From JAJDFU01 sp964595955 (lineage in GTDB: Bacteria; Bacteroidota; Bacteroidia; Chitinophagales; Saprospiraceae), in assembly GCA_964595955.1 (NCBI GenBank), contig CAZQSF010000007.1, positions 6,667-70,666 on the forward strand: a DNA stretch of 64,000 bases, in the 5' to 3' direction. This document shows positions 37,427-45,966 of the stretch, piece by piece. Below the pieces are notes generated by a model that searched no databases, was not told the DNA's origin, and was given only the letters and a program-made list of their open reading frames with translations. Positions within the stretch are counted from its first letter, which is position 1. Every line of letters starts with the position of its first letter. The position numbers were made by a program, and so were the translations under genes.

Positions 37427-38365
37427 CTAGTTCCCGATCAGCAAGGAATCTTTAGAGGTGGAGAACCCCGCGAAAATGCCATGCCCGTTTTGAATATTGT
37501 TGTAGACGAGTACGGGTTCCTGCAGGGGGCGGTCCTCCTGTTCGCGCTGTTTGCTCAATGAGGAGTGAAACAAAAAGTACTCTTCGGATACCGAACGGAG
37601 TTCAATGAGTAAGGGTCCGAGTTCTTCCTCGTCTTTGTTCATCATAAATTCCACCGGAAACGACAGCTCGGCAAAAGTTCCGTCGAAGGGGGTATCTTCC
37701 AACAGGATCCCCCCGTCGTGATTCGCAATGATATAATTGGTATTGAGTTCGGGTGAAAAAAAGATCCGGTAGGTGGGCAACTCGCCCAGCAGGGTGTCTC
37801 CGGCGGGGCTGGGTGCCAAGGGTCTGAACTGCTGGTATACGTTGAGATGATAGTAATTGGACTCGAAGGGGGGATCTTGAAACTCCACTTCAATATCGTA
37901 GGTATAGAAACGGCCTTCTTCGTCCTCGGTATAGTTAAGATTCTGCACCCCCACGTTTTCGAGATTTACCTGTTTGGGGATGGAACTGCTCGCCGTTACG
38001 GCGGCAAATCCTTCGGCCTCAACGCGCAGGGTGTACGTTTGTCCTTCCTGGGGCATGAAGGTCGGGTGGGTGTAATAGGGCAGCAAATCCCCACCCTGTC
38101 TCATCGTAGCTACTTCCAGGCTCTCCAGCAAGGTGTCGGAGCGAAAAACGTCGCCCTGAGCTGTTGCTAAATACTCGGTCTCCACCTGGCCGATTACGGT
38201 TTGGCTTATGGATACAAAGACCTCGATGGGCGTATTCGGGCTGAAATTGGATACGACGACCAGGCTGGGCTCGCCTTCAAACAGTTCCGGGTCGAAGGGG
38301 GCTTCACAGCTTACTGTAGCAATTAAAAAGACAAGAACACCTATCTTTTTCGGTGGAAGGTACAT
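37427..38365 (-). CDS. DUF4249 outer-membrane lipoprotein
   Basis: 312 residues. A lipoprotein signal peptide ends in LIATVSC (lipobox Cys at about 20). The conserved start after it, EGEPSLVVVSNFSPNTPIEVFVSISQ, and the C-terminal LRSVSEEYFLFHSSLSKQ and PVLVYNNIQNGHGIFAGFS are typical of DUF4249. This family is found directly after TonB-dependent receptors in Bacteroidota, like SusD-type partners, and is presumed to be a surface subunit of the transporter. Substrate unknown. It sits 90 bp after the receptor gene. Confidence 0.88.
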   Translation of the reverse strand: MYLPPKKIGVLVFLIATVSCEAPFDPELFEGEPSLVVVSNFSPNTPIEVFVSISQTVIGQVETEYLATAQGDVFRSDTLLESLEVATMRQGGDLLPYYTHPTFMPQEGQTYTLRVEAEGFAAVTASSSIPKQVNLENVGVQNLNYTEDEEGRFYTYDIEVEFQDPPFESNYYHLNVYQQFRPLAPSPAGDTLLGELPTYRIFFSPELNTNYIIANHDGGILLEDTPFDGTFAELSFPVEFMMNKDEEELGPLLIELRSVSEEYFLFHSSLSKQREQEDRPLQEPVLVYNNIQNGHGIFAGFSTSKDSLLIGN

Positions 38366-38443
38366 GTGCTTTTCATACCGATTTCGGGCAAAACCAAAAA
38401 GGCATTTACGCCTTCTCTGCCCAAAAAAATCTTTCCCTGCTTC

Positions 38444-38451
38444 TAAAGATA
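38444..38451 (-). promoter_or_regulatory. Candidate internal promoter box before DUF4249
   Basis: Minus strand TATCTTTA (seven of eight to TAnnTTTG) between the receptor stop and the DUF4249 start, giving a leader of about 70 nt. Same octamer as at 11184 and 41193. Confidence 0.25.
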
Positions 38452-38455
38452 CGAA

Positions 38456-41113
38456 CTAAATTCGTGTAGCATACGAAAGGGAAGGCAAAACCGGCAGCAG
38501 AAAGACCTGCCGAAACTCGCGCCGGGTTCGCAACTTGCCTTCCTCTTCGACCACCTGCTCCTCCAGTTGAATGTACAGAGGGTTCATCCGGTTGTAGACA
38601 TTGTACAGGCCGGCGTAGAGCACATGGCGGATGCGTTTGTTCTGGCCAAAGGTCATGGTGGCGCCCAAATCCAGGCGGTGGTACCAGGGCATTCGAAACT
38701 CGTTTTTATCTCCGAATACAAGGATGGGGTTGGGCTCGGGCAAGCCGGGGTATTCCACCTCGAACTGCTGAACCGGCAGGTTGAACGCCAGTCCGGAGTT
38801 CATCATCCAGCTGCAGCTGACTGAAATCCAGGGCTTGGGATCGTACGCCAGGGCCAGCTTAATATCGTGCCGTCTGTCGTAACGCAGGGGATAAGGGCGC
38901 CCGAAGTTGATGCGCTCGTAGGTCCGACGGGTATAGCTCAGGCCATAGCTCACCCATCCGGTAACCGGCCCGGCCGTCCGGCTGAACACCCATTCTATTC
39001 CCCAGGCCCGGCCGCTGCCGCGCGTAATGTTCTGCTCCCAGTTCGAGGAAGCCTGGGCCCCTTCGCTCAAGGCGACGAGCGGATCGAGGCGTTTGAAATA
39101 GCCTTCCAGATTCAGCATCCATCCTTTCCAAGGCATCCATTCCGCCCCCAGGCTCGTTTGCCAGGAAGCCTGAAACCCCGTTTCGGCCGTAGCTGGCACC
39201 CAGAGATCCGTGGGCAAACCCACCTCGGAGTTGGAAAGGAGATGAACGAACTGCGACATCCGGCTTACGCTGGCTCGCAGCCGGAGAGCGGCCCAAGGCC
39301 TGTAGGCTACAGCCAGACGAGGCTCCACCACGTGAAAGGTTCGGCCCCGAATGTGCCAGCCTGCATAGCGCAGCCCCAAGTTGAAATCCCAGCCTCCCTT
39401 CAGGCTGAACTCATCCTCGGCATAAAGCCACCATTCCAAAGCGCGCATCTTTCCGGATGTATCCTGGGGGCTTCCCGGCTCAACCGCTGAGTCGCCGGCA
39501 AGTCGCAACAGCCCAGGGCTGAACTCGTGATGGGTTCCGCCACCGCCAAACCGAACGGCCTGATCCGGGGATATCATCCATTCCCAGTCCGACTTCAGGC
39601 CGATATCCTGAACCCGGGAAGAAAAATTGCGCAGCCGGTAGTGGTTATCCAGAAGCACCTGGTCGGGCAACCCCCGCAGCACTTCTTCCTGGCTGGTATT
39701 GGACAACACGTCCAGCCGGCTGAAGGTAAGCGAAAGGTTTGAGAACAAGCGAGGCGACACCAGGTAATTCCAGCGCAACACGCCCAGCGTATTGCCCCAT
39801 TCGTTCCGCTCCTGAAGTTCCTGGCTGAAAAGAAATGACTCGATCTCCTCGTTCAAGTCAGTCCGGAGCGTATCCTCCCGCGCATTGTCGTTGGTGAACT
39901 GATCTCTGCCGCGATAAAAGCTGAGGTATAGACGATGCTTTCTGGACACGAGGTAATTGATCTTGAACTGAAGGTCGAAAAAGGCGTAGTCCAGTTGGCC
40001 CACATTCTCATCCAGCGCTTTCTGACGGCGGGAATACGGGCGTAAATACAGGCCCAGATGCGACCAGCGGGCCGATCCGAACAGAGAGACTTTGTCCGGC
40101 ACCAGGGGCCCTTCCAGCGCCAACCGGCTGGTGAGCATAGAGATGCCTGCCATCCCTCCCCAGGATTTGAGGCTGCCCTCCTTGGTGTGGATATCGAGCA
40201 CAGAAGATAATCGCCCCCCATAGCGAGCCGGAAAAGCCCCCTTGATCAAACGGGCTTTTTTGATGGATTCATCGGGAAACAGCGAAATCAAGCCTCCGGC
40301 ATGGGCCAGGTCGTAGACGGGGACGCCGTCCAGTAAAACGAGGTTTTGCCCCCGGTCGCCTCCCCGTACGTGCAGACCACCGATCCCGTCCGCTCCCGTT
40401 TGAACACCGGGCATGAAGTATGCCGTTCGCAGAATATCCGACTCCCCACCCAACCTGGGAAGTTTTTTCCGCAGGGTGGCCGTGAGTTCATCGCTAAACG
40501 GAAGTTCTTCAGACGATTCTACTCGGGGGGCGATGACCTCCACTTCCTCGAGCGTCAGGGCGGGCTGAAGTCGAAGAAGCAAGGGCCGGTTTCGATCGTG
40601 CCGAAAAGAAAGGGATTCGGGCTCATACCCCAGGTAGCGAACGACCAGTTCGATGCTGTCGGCAGGAAGGGTAAGGCTGAAAAATCCGTAGGCATTGGAT
40701 ACCGTACCCAAGCCCGATCGCTGATCGTAAACGGTAGCCGATATGAGCCTTTCGCCCGACCGAATGTCCTCCACATACCCACTCAGGGTGAACTTTTCGG
40801 CTTGCTTCCGGTAAATCACCACCTGAGCGCCGATGCGCTCGTAGGCAAGCCCTGTGTCTTGCAGAAGAACCTCCAAAAGATCGCGAAGGAGCATATCGCT
40901 CTCCCGGAGGCTGATCCGCTTTCGGGGCAGCGTCTTTTGACTGAAGCTGAGTAGAACCCCTTGTTGTTCGATCAGGTAGACCAGGGCTTCCTCCAGGAGT
41001 TGATCCTCGGCCCTAATGGATACGCGTTGATACAGGGGATCCGCCTGCGCCCCAAGGCACAGGGGAATGAGGGTGAAAATCAGTCCTGTAAGCAGGCCTC
41101 TCCCCATGAGCAA
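38456..41113 (-). CDS. TonB-dependent receptor with STN signalling domain (FecA/SusC-like)
   Basis: 885 residues (883 if the inner Met at 41107 is used). In order: a signal peptide (GLIFTLIPLCLGAQA); an STN domain at about residues 31-103 (SIRAEDQLLEEALVYL); a CarboxypepD-regulatory-like domain at about 107-170 (FTLSGYVEDIRSGERL, GYFE-like NAYGFFSL); a plug at about 205-315 (GGLHVRGGDRGQNLVLLDGV); and a 22-strand-type barrel to the C-terminus. The STN domain implies contact with the FecR-like protein encoded upstream, so transport and signalling are coupled. Ligand unknown; iron chelates or oligomers are possible. Confidence 0.92.
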   Translation of the reverse strand: MLMGRGLLTGLIFTLIPLCLGAQADPLYQRVSIRAEDQLLEEALVYLIEQQGVLLSFSQKTLPRKRISLRESDMLLRDLLEVLLQDTGLAYERIGAQVVIYRKQAEKFTLSGYVEDIRSGERLISATVYDQRSGLGTVSNAYGFFSLTLPADSIELVVRYLGYEPESLSFRHDRNRPLLLRLQPALTLEEVEVIAPRVESSEELPFSDELTATLRKKLPRLGGESDILRTAYFMPGVQTGADGIGGLHVRGGDRGQNLVLLDGVPVYDLAHAGGLISLFPDESIKKARLIKGAFPARYGGRLSSVLDIHTKEGSLKSWGGMAGISMLTSRLALEGPLVPDKVSLFGSARWSHLGLYLRPYSRRQKALDENVGQLDYAFFDLQFKINYLVSRKHRLYLSFYRGRDQFTNDNAREDTLRTDLNEEIESFLFSQELQERNEWGNTLGVLRWNYLVSPRLFSNLSLTFSRLDVLSNTSQEEVLRGLPDQVLLDNHYRLRNFSSRVQDIGLKSDWEWMISPDQAVRFGGGGTHHEFSPGLLRLAGDSAVEPGSPQDTSGKMRALEWWLYAEDEFSLKGGWDFNLGLRYAGWHIRGRTFHVVEPRLAVAYRPWAALRLRASVSRMSQFVHLLSNSEVGLPTDLWVPATAETGFQASWQTSLGAEWMPWKGWMLNLEGYFKRLDPLVALSEGAQASSNWEQNITRGSGRAWGIEWVFSRTAGPVTGWVSYGLSYTRRTYERINFGRPYPLRYDRRHDIKLALAYDPKPWISVSCSWMMNSGLAFNLPVQQFEVEYPGLPEPNPILVFGDKNEFRMPWYHRLDLGATMTFGQNKRIRHVLYAGLYNVYNRMNPLYIQLEEQVVEEEGKLRTRREFRQVFLLPVLPSLSYATRI

Positions 41114-41192
41114 TTCCGCTTATCGTTTTAAGTCTTTCTGGGTTTTAGGCCATGCAAGCCCATGCAACGAGTACCGGGGTTTCGCACGCCTG

Positions 41193-41200
41193 TAAAGATA
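41193..41200 (-). promoter_or_regulatory. Candidate -7 box of the TonB receptor gene
   Basis: Minus strand TATCTTTA (seven of eight to TAnnTTTG) in the 289-bp gap between fecR and the receptor, about 80 bp before the receptor start. An ECF-sigma-dependent promoter is expected nearby but its consensus is unknown. Confidence 0.25.
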
Positions 41201-41402
41201 GGCACAATGAGGTTGCACGAATCGGATCCCGGCCGGCCGATAAGATGTACGCTTATGCCCCCGTTCTATGGGCCCAGCTCATCCTTGCCAAAAGCCTTCT
41301 TGAGCTAAGGTGGCAAGAAGAAAGAGAATCTCCTTGGCGAAGTCAGCACCTTGAACCGAACCCAAATGGCTGCGTATCGAATAGTCTCTATCAGCGCACT
41401 TC

Positions 41403-42269
41403 CTATTGGCAGTTCCCGCCGCGCAGGTAATAACGATCGGGTCCTACGGAATCCACCTGCATGCCGAGTATGCGCTCCAGGGCTTTAAAAATATCCTGCA
41501 CGCCGGAGCCCTCAAAGCTAAGGGTAAGCCGGCACGCTCCCAGGGCTTCCGCACCGTCGATGGTGAGGTCGAAATGCCGCTCCATCTCCTCCAGAACGAG
41601 ATGCAGAGGCTGATTGACGAAATGAGCCTGCCGGGTTCGCCAAAAGTGGGCACTCCCATGTGGGGCCGGTTCAACGGTCATTCCTTTTCCGCTAGCCCAA
41701 CAACGGCCTCGCTGCTGGGCATTTACCGTGGTCTTTTCGCCGCTGGCCTTGTCCTGAAAAGCCACCCGGCCCGATTCCATTTCCACCTCGGTATAGGCCT
41801 CTTCCGGGCGGGCACGCAGATTGAAGGCCGTTCCGAGCACCGTCACCCGGGTATCGGTGGTTTCGATGCGCAAGGGCCTAGTCGGGCGGGGAGCAATATC
41901 AAAATAGGCCTCGCCGGAGAGAAACACGAGATCCTCCCCGGGCCGAAACTCCAAGCGACTCTCTTCGTTCAATATGACCTGAAGCCCCTCTTCCAGCAGG
42001 ATGGCCTGATGGCCTCCGCTAGGCGTGGCGTAGGTCTGTACTCCCGCGCGAAAAAAGAGAAACCAAAGAGCAAAGCCCAGCAAAATAACCAGCAATAAAA
42101 GCAGGGCCCAGGTCACAGTCCGGCGAGGTTTAGCCGCCTTGAAAGATGCGATCTCCACATCCTCCATTTTTTCGTGCAGTTTCCTGAGGCCCGCTTCCAC
42201 GTCGGGCTGGTACCCGCTTTTATACCCGGATAGTTGTTTCCAAATTGGATCCATTTGCCTGGAAAGCAT
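41403..42269 (-). CDS. FecR-family transmembrane anti-sigma/sigma-regulator
   Basis: 288 residues (or 283 from the Met at 42254). One TM helix (about residues 52-73, VTWALLLLLVILLGFALWF). A periplasmic FecR domain follows (about 75-175: YATPSGGHQAILLEEG, DLVFLSGEAYFDI, ETTDTRVTVLGTAFNL). The C-terminal DUF4974 domain at about 215-280 (VNQPLHLVLEEMERHF) contacts receptor STN domains. The N-terminal 50 residues would bind the sigma factor in the cytoplasm; they lack the usual DUF4880-like block and are short. Flanked by the ECF sigma gene and the STN receptor. Confidence 0.9.
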   Translation of the reverse strand: MLSRQMDPIWKQLSGYKSGYQPDVEAGLRKLHEKMEDVEIASFKAAKPRRTVTWALLLLLVILLGFALWFLFFRAGVQTYATPSGGHQAILLEEGLQVILNEESRLEFRPGEDLVFLSGEAYFDIAPRPTRPLRIETTDTRVTVLGTAFNLRARPEEAYTEVEMESGRVAFQDKASGEKTTVNAQQRGRCWASGKGMTVEPAPHGSAHFWRTRQAHFVNQPLHLVLEEMERHFDLTIDGAEALGACRLTLSFEGSGVQDIFKALERILGMQVDSVGPDRYYLRGGNCQ

Positions 42270-42485
42270 TTTTGGGCTCGATCCCCGAGGCCGAAACCTC
42301 TTAACATCACTTAAGATAGGGGAAATCGCCGGCCTTTAATATCATTCGGCCCGGTGGCAGGCCGTTCGCTTGCCATACACCGGGCATTCGTTGTTCTCTG
42401 CGGAACGGTCTATGGGTAAGACACAAAGCAATGAATTACCCCCTACGAGCCCAAGCCCGAAAAGGAAGTCTGTCTGCCATCTGAC

Positions 42486-43034
42486 TCAACCGAAATAAGC
42501 GGCCAGCCCTTTTCGCAAAAGGCGAAGTGCCTTATTCATCTGGTTTTCTACGGTCTTTTCCGTTATATCCATCTCCCGGGCAATCTCCTTATTGGTCAGC
42601 TCTTCAAAACGGCTGAGCACAAACACCAGGCGGCAGCGCTCGGGCAATCGGTCGAGCAGGGCATCGATGCGCTCCTGCAGGTCATTGGCCTGAAGCTGCG
42701 ACAAGGCGCGGGCTTCCACCAGCCACTGGCGGTCTGTGATCTCTTCGCTTTGCCGGTCCATGCGGTGGTCGCGAAGGTGGTTGAGCGCCTTGTTCCGTGC
42801 CGCCTGCACCAGATAGGCCCCCAGGGAGACCCGGACCTGAAGCCGTTCTCGCTTTCGCCACAGATCCAGGAAGACTTCCTGGGCGATATCCTCGCTCACT
42901 TCAGGGACCTTGACCAAGCGAAGCACGCGGCGGCAAAGATCGCTGTAGTGCTTGCGGAAGAGCAAATCGATCGCCCGCTCCGGATCGTTCTGGAATAGTT
43001 CGAGGAGTTCGTCATCTGTCGGTGTCCCGTTCAA
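42486..43034 (-). CDS. ECF RNA polymerase sigma factor (FecI-like, Bacteroidota type)
   Basis: 182 residues. Region 2 at about 24-66 (LFRKHYSDLCRRVLRLVK, EDIAQEVFLDLWRKRERL) and region 4 at about 122-178 (LPERCRLVFVLSRFEELTNKEIA, MDITEKTVENQMNKALRLL) match the Bacteroidota sigma-70 ECF family. It would drive the receptor operon when released or activated by the FecR-like protein. A 216-bp gap separates it from fecR. Diverges from the symporter gene. Confidence 0.93.
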   Translation of the reverse strand: MNGTPTDDELLELFQNDPERAIDLLFRKHYSDLCRRVLRLVKVPEVSEDIAQEVFLDLWRKRERLQVRVSLGAYLVQAARNKALNHLRDHRMDRQSEEITDRQWLVEARALSQLQANDLQERIDALLDRLPERCRLVFVLSRFEELTNKEIAREMDITEKTVENQMNKALRLLRKGLAAYFG

Positions 43035-43087
43035 AATCGTTGGCGATGCACTGTGGAAAAGGGAAGAATGGCTGCGATCTGAAGACC

Positions 43088-43095
43088 CAAATTTA
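43088..43095 (-). promoter_or_regulatory. Promoter of the ECF sigma gene
   Basis: Minus strand TAAATTTG, exact match to TAnnTTTG, preceded 16 bp upstream by TTG. It gives a leader of about 45 nt to the ATG at 43034. Confidence 0.45.
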
Positions 43096-43180
43096 TTTCG
43101 GTTTCTTTGACCAAGTAAAAATAAAAAAATACCTTAACGGCCATTTCGTCATTCCCTAATACCCGAAAGAAAAAGGAAGC

Positions 43181-44704
43181 ATGATCTATCGTTGTTTGTT
43201 GGGTGCACTCATCGTTGGGCTTATCCCGGTCTTGAGTTTTGGGCAGGGAGAAGCATCCGAGGGGCTGGATAAGCGCATCAACGCCACTGTGGAGCCCATC
43301 ACCAAAACGGTAGAGGATATCGTCTTCTACTCGATCAATTTCGGCGATACCGATGCCACGGCCCTGCCCATTGTGGTTATCGTCCTGCTTCTGGGCGCCA
43401 CCTTCTTTACGATCTACTTTCGGTTTATCCAGTTTCGCGCGTTCCGCCTGGCTATCGATACGGTTCGCGGCAAGTATTCGGATCCCAATGAAAGCGGGGA
43501 AGTTTCCCACTTTCAGGCCCTGACGGCTGCGCTGAGCGGCACCGTCGGTCTGGGCAATATCGCAGGGGTAGCCGTGGCTATTTCACTGGGGGGCCCGGGC
43601 GCCACATTCTGGATGATCACGGCCGGCCTGTTGGGTATGGCTTCCAAGTTTACCGAGTGCACCCTGGGCGTGAAATACCGGGATATCGGACCGGACGGGA
43701 CCGTTTACGGAGGCCCCATGTACTACTTGTCGCGCGGCCTGGCCCTGAAAGGTTATGCGGGCCTGGGGCGCGTCCTGGCCGTCCTCTTTGCCGTCATGTG
43801 CATAGGCGGCAGTTTTGGGGGAGGCAATATGTTTCAGGCCAACCAGGCCGCCCAGCAATTCACCGACATGTTCAACATTCAGGGCGGCAGCTCAGGACTG
43901 ATCTTCGGGCTCATTCTCGCGGTCCTCGTCGCCCTGGTCATCATCGGCGGCATCAAACGCATCGGACTCGTCACGGAGCGGGTGGTACCCTTCATGTGCG
44001 GCGTGTACGTGCTGGCTGCTTTGATCATCATTTTCGCTCATCTCGGGCAGGTGCCTGCCGCCTTCGGCGAGATTTTCAACGGCGCATTTACCGGTGAAGG
44101 CATTGCCGGCGGCATAGTGGGCGTGCTCATTCAGGGCTTTCGCCGGGCGGCCTTTTCCAACGAAGCCGGAGTGGGCTCCGCAGCCATCGCCCACTCCGCC
44201 GTAAAAACGGAAAACCCGGCCAGCGAGGGTGTAGTAGCCCTGCTCGAACCTTTCATCGATACGGTAGTGGTTTGCACCATGACGGCCCTGGTCATCATCA
44301 TTACGGGCAGCTATCAGGCCGATGCGGGCATGAGCGGCGTGGATCTCACCTCGGCCGCATTCGCCGACGTCATCCCCTGGTTCCCCTATGTACTGACCAT
44401 AGCCGTCGTCCTTTTTGCCTTTTCCACCATGCTTTCCTGGTCATATTACGGCCTGCAGAGCTGGATGTACCTCTTCGGCCGGAGCAAGGTCACAGATACC
44501 GTGTACAAGATCATTTTCTGCCTTTTCATTATCATCGGCAGCGCCGCAAGCCTGGATGCCGTCATCGGTTTTTCCGACGCCATGATCTTCGCCATGGTCG
44601 TCCCCAATATGATCGGCCTGCTCTTCCTGCTGCCCGATGTGCGCAAAGAACTTCAGAAATACATCCGCAAAATTCGCACGGGCGAGATCGAAACCGTCAA
44701 ATAG
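43181..44704 (+). CDS. Alanine/glycine:cation symporter (AGCS family)
   Basis: 507 residues. Sodium-coupled uptake of alanine or glycine across the inner membrane. An N-terminal hydrophobic leader (LLGALIVGLIPVLSFGQG) precedes the family core and may be a cleaved signal peptide, as in other Bacteroidota members. AGCS hallmarks: FQALTAALSGTVGLGNIAGV, GGPGATFWMITAGLLGMASKF, YGGPMYYLSRGL and GFRRAAFSNEAGVGSAAIAHS. About 10-11 helices. Monocistronic, divergent from the sigma gene and convergent with the GNAT gene. Confidence 0.94.
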   Translation: MIYRCLLGALIVGLIPVLSFGQGEASEGLDKRINATVEPITKTVEDIVFYSINFGDTDATALPIVVIVLLLGATFFTIYFRFIQFRAFRLAIDTVRGKYSDPNESGEVSHFQALTAALSGTVGLGNIAGVAVAISLGGPGATFWMITAGLLGMASKFTECTLGVKYRDIGPDGTVYGGPMYYLSRGLALKGYAGLGRVLAVLFAVMCIGGSFGGGNMFQANQAAQQFTDMFNIQGGSSGLIFGLILAVLVALVIIGGIKRIGLVTERVVPFMCGVYVLAALIIIFAHLGQVPAAFGEIFNGAFTGEGIAGGIVGVLIQGFRRAAFSNEAGVGSAAIAHSAVKTENPASEGVVALLEPFIDTVVVCTMTALVIIITGSYQADAGMSGVDLTSAAFADVIPWFPYVLTIAVVLFAFSTMLSWSYYGLQSWMYLFGRSKVTDTVYKIIFCLFIIIGSAASLDAVIGFSDAMIFAMVVPNMIGLLFLLPDVRKELQKYIRKIRTGEIETVK

Positions 44705-44725
44705 GCGAAAAGAGACCTTCCGACC

Positions 44726-45286
44726 TCAGAGCCCACGCTGCGCCCAAGCCGGCCGAAGCAGGGCGTAACACAAGGCGTCGTTGGGGCGGCCGTTCGCCTG
44801 GAAATAGGCGCGCAGCAAGCCCTCGCGTTCGAACCCCAGGTGCTCCAGCAGCTTTTGAGAGGCCTTGTTGTAAGGACTTGTATAGGCCTCAACCCGGTAC
44901 AAGCTCATCTCGCCGAACCCCAGATGAAGGATTTTGCTGACGGCTTCCCGCATCAACCCCTGGCCGGACCATTCTTCGCGGCGAAAACCGTAGCCCAATT
45001 CCGCCCGGGCATCCAGGATATACCAGGTGTGAAAACCGGCATCTCCGATCACCGCTCCGTCCTTGCGCCTGACCAACAACCAGTGGCGGTAGGAGAACCG
45101 GGCATTCTGAATCAGGCTGTCGCGAAATCGCCGGATCTGCAGGTTGAGGTCCGCGATCGAATGGCATCCGAAAAACTTCATCTTTTCGCTCGGTCCGGCC
45201 TCCTCCCAAAGCCATTCGGCCGTTCCGGGATTCAGTTCGCGCAAGAGGAGTCGGTCGGTAGCCCATTCCCGGATGAACGCGCTCAT
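44726..45286 (-). CDS. GNAT-family N-acetyltransferase (RimJ/RimL type)
   Basis: 186 residues from the ATG at 45286; the longer frame lies inside the PAP2 gene. The RimJ/L-like opening is ATDRLLLRELNPGTAEWLW. IGDAGFHTWYILDARAELGYGF leads to the acetyl-CoA segment WSGQGLMREAVSKILHLGF, and NKASQKLLEHLGFEREGLLR closes the fold. The target could be a ribosomal protein N-terminus or a small molecule. Its start overlaps the PAP2 stop as ATGA, so it is the third gene of the lptF/G-PAP2-GNAT operon. It is too distant and too RimJ-like to be taken as PseH. Confidence 0.88.
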   Translation of the reverse strand: MSAFIREWATDRLLLRELNPGTAEWLWEEAGPSEKMKFFGCHSIADLNLQIRRFRDSLIQNARFSYRHWLLVRRKDGAVIGDAGFHTWYILDARAELGYGFRREEWSGQGLMREAVSKILHLGFGEMSLYRVEAYTSPYNKASQKLLEHLGFEREGLLRAYFQANGRPNDALCYALLRPAWAQRGL

Positions 45287-45966
45287 GCCTCCGGCTTTGT
45301 GGATGCGTTGGTCGACAGCCCGGGCAGTCGGCCGTCCCACCAGCTGGAGCTGCCCGCTCTGGGCCTGGCAGCCCAATAGAAAAGTACGCCCAACAAAACG
45401 CCGAGCACGGCACCGGCCAAAACATCTTCCAAAAAGTGCTGAACCAGATACACCCTTGCCATTCCGGCGCTCAGGGCCATCAGGAAGAGAAGCACGGGGA
45501 TCCCTTTTTTCCGGGGCACCACCAATGCCAGAAAGGTAAACAAAGCGAAAGCGGCCAGCGTATGACCGGACGGAAAGCTGGTTAACCCGCTATGCACTAC
45601 CACCCCGTCTAAGGGAACCACCTCCTCCCACCGGCCGATCTGGCGAAAGTAGGCCAGTGGCCGGGGCTTTCCGAACAGCTGCTTGGCACCGTAGGCCAGC
45701 AAGGTCGCCGCGCCGCCCAGAAGCGGCACAGCTGCCGCGTACCGGTAGGCGACAAAGAGCAGAAATACGAAAGCAAGCACAAAAGCCGGTTCTTCGCCAA
45801 AATGGTTGGACGCACGAAAGAAGGCATCCCAAAAGGATGTGCGATGGGAATTCAACCACAAGATCGACTGGCCGTGTTCCAATCCACCCAGGGTGATAGC
45901 AGCCAGGACCACAAAAAACAGAACGAGCGAGAAGTACACTCGGTTAGCTCGCCACAGTTGCGCCAT
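45283..45966 (-). CDS. PAP2-family membrane phosphatase
   Basis: 227 residues from the ATG at 45966 (MAQLWRANRVYF), overlapping the lptF/G stop by 23 bp. The three PAP2 signatures are present: KQLFGKPRP, FPSGHTLA, and MARVYLVQHFLEDVLAG with the catalytic His. Five or six TM helices. Candidates are undecaprenyl-diphosphate or lipid A phosphatase; coupling to an LPS-transport permease gene favours an envelope lipid. The C-terminal 20 residues are polar and unconserved. Confidence 0.88.
   Translation of the reverse strand: MAQLWRANRVYFSLVLFFVVLAAITLGGLEHGQSILWLNSHRTSFWDAFFRASNHFGEEPAFVLAFVFLLFVAYRYAAAVPLLGGAATLLAYGAKQLFGKPRPLAYFRQIGRWEEVVPLDGVVVHSGLTSFPSGHTLAAFALFTFLALVVPRKKGIPVLLFLMALSAGMARVYLVQHFLEDVLAGAVLGVLLGVLFYWAARPRAGSSSWWDGRLPGLSTNASTKPEA

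Noticed and set aside
41152..41430. Plus-strand frame of 92 codons between fecR and the TonB receptor
   Set aside because: Overlaps the fecR 3' end, no protein-like features; the gap is more likely regulatory.
44726..45286. The GNAT gene as the missing PseH
   Set aside because: Its sequence is RimJ/RimL-like and it is coupled to an LPS-export operon 15 kb from the pse operon.
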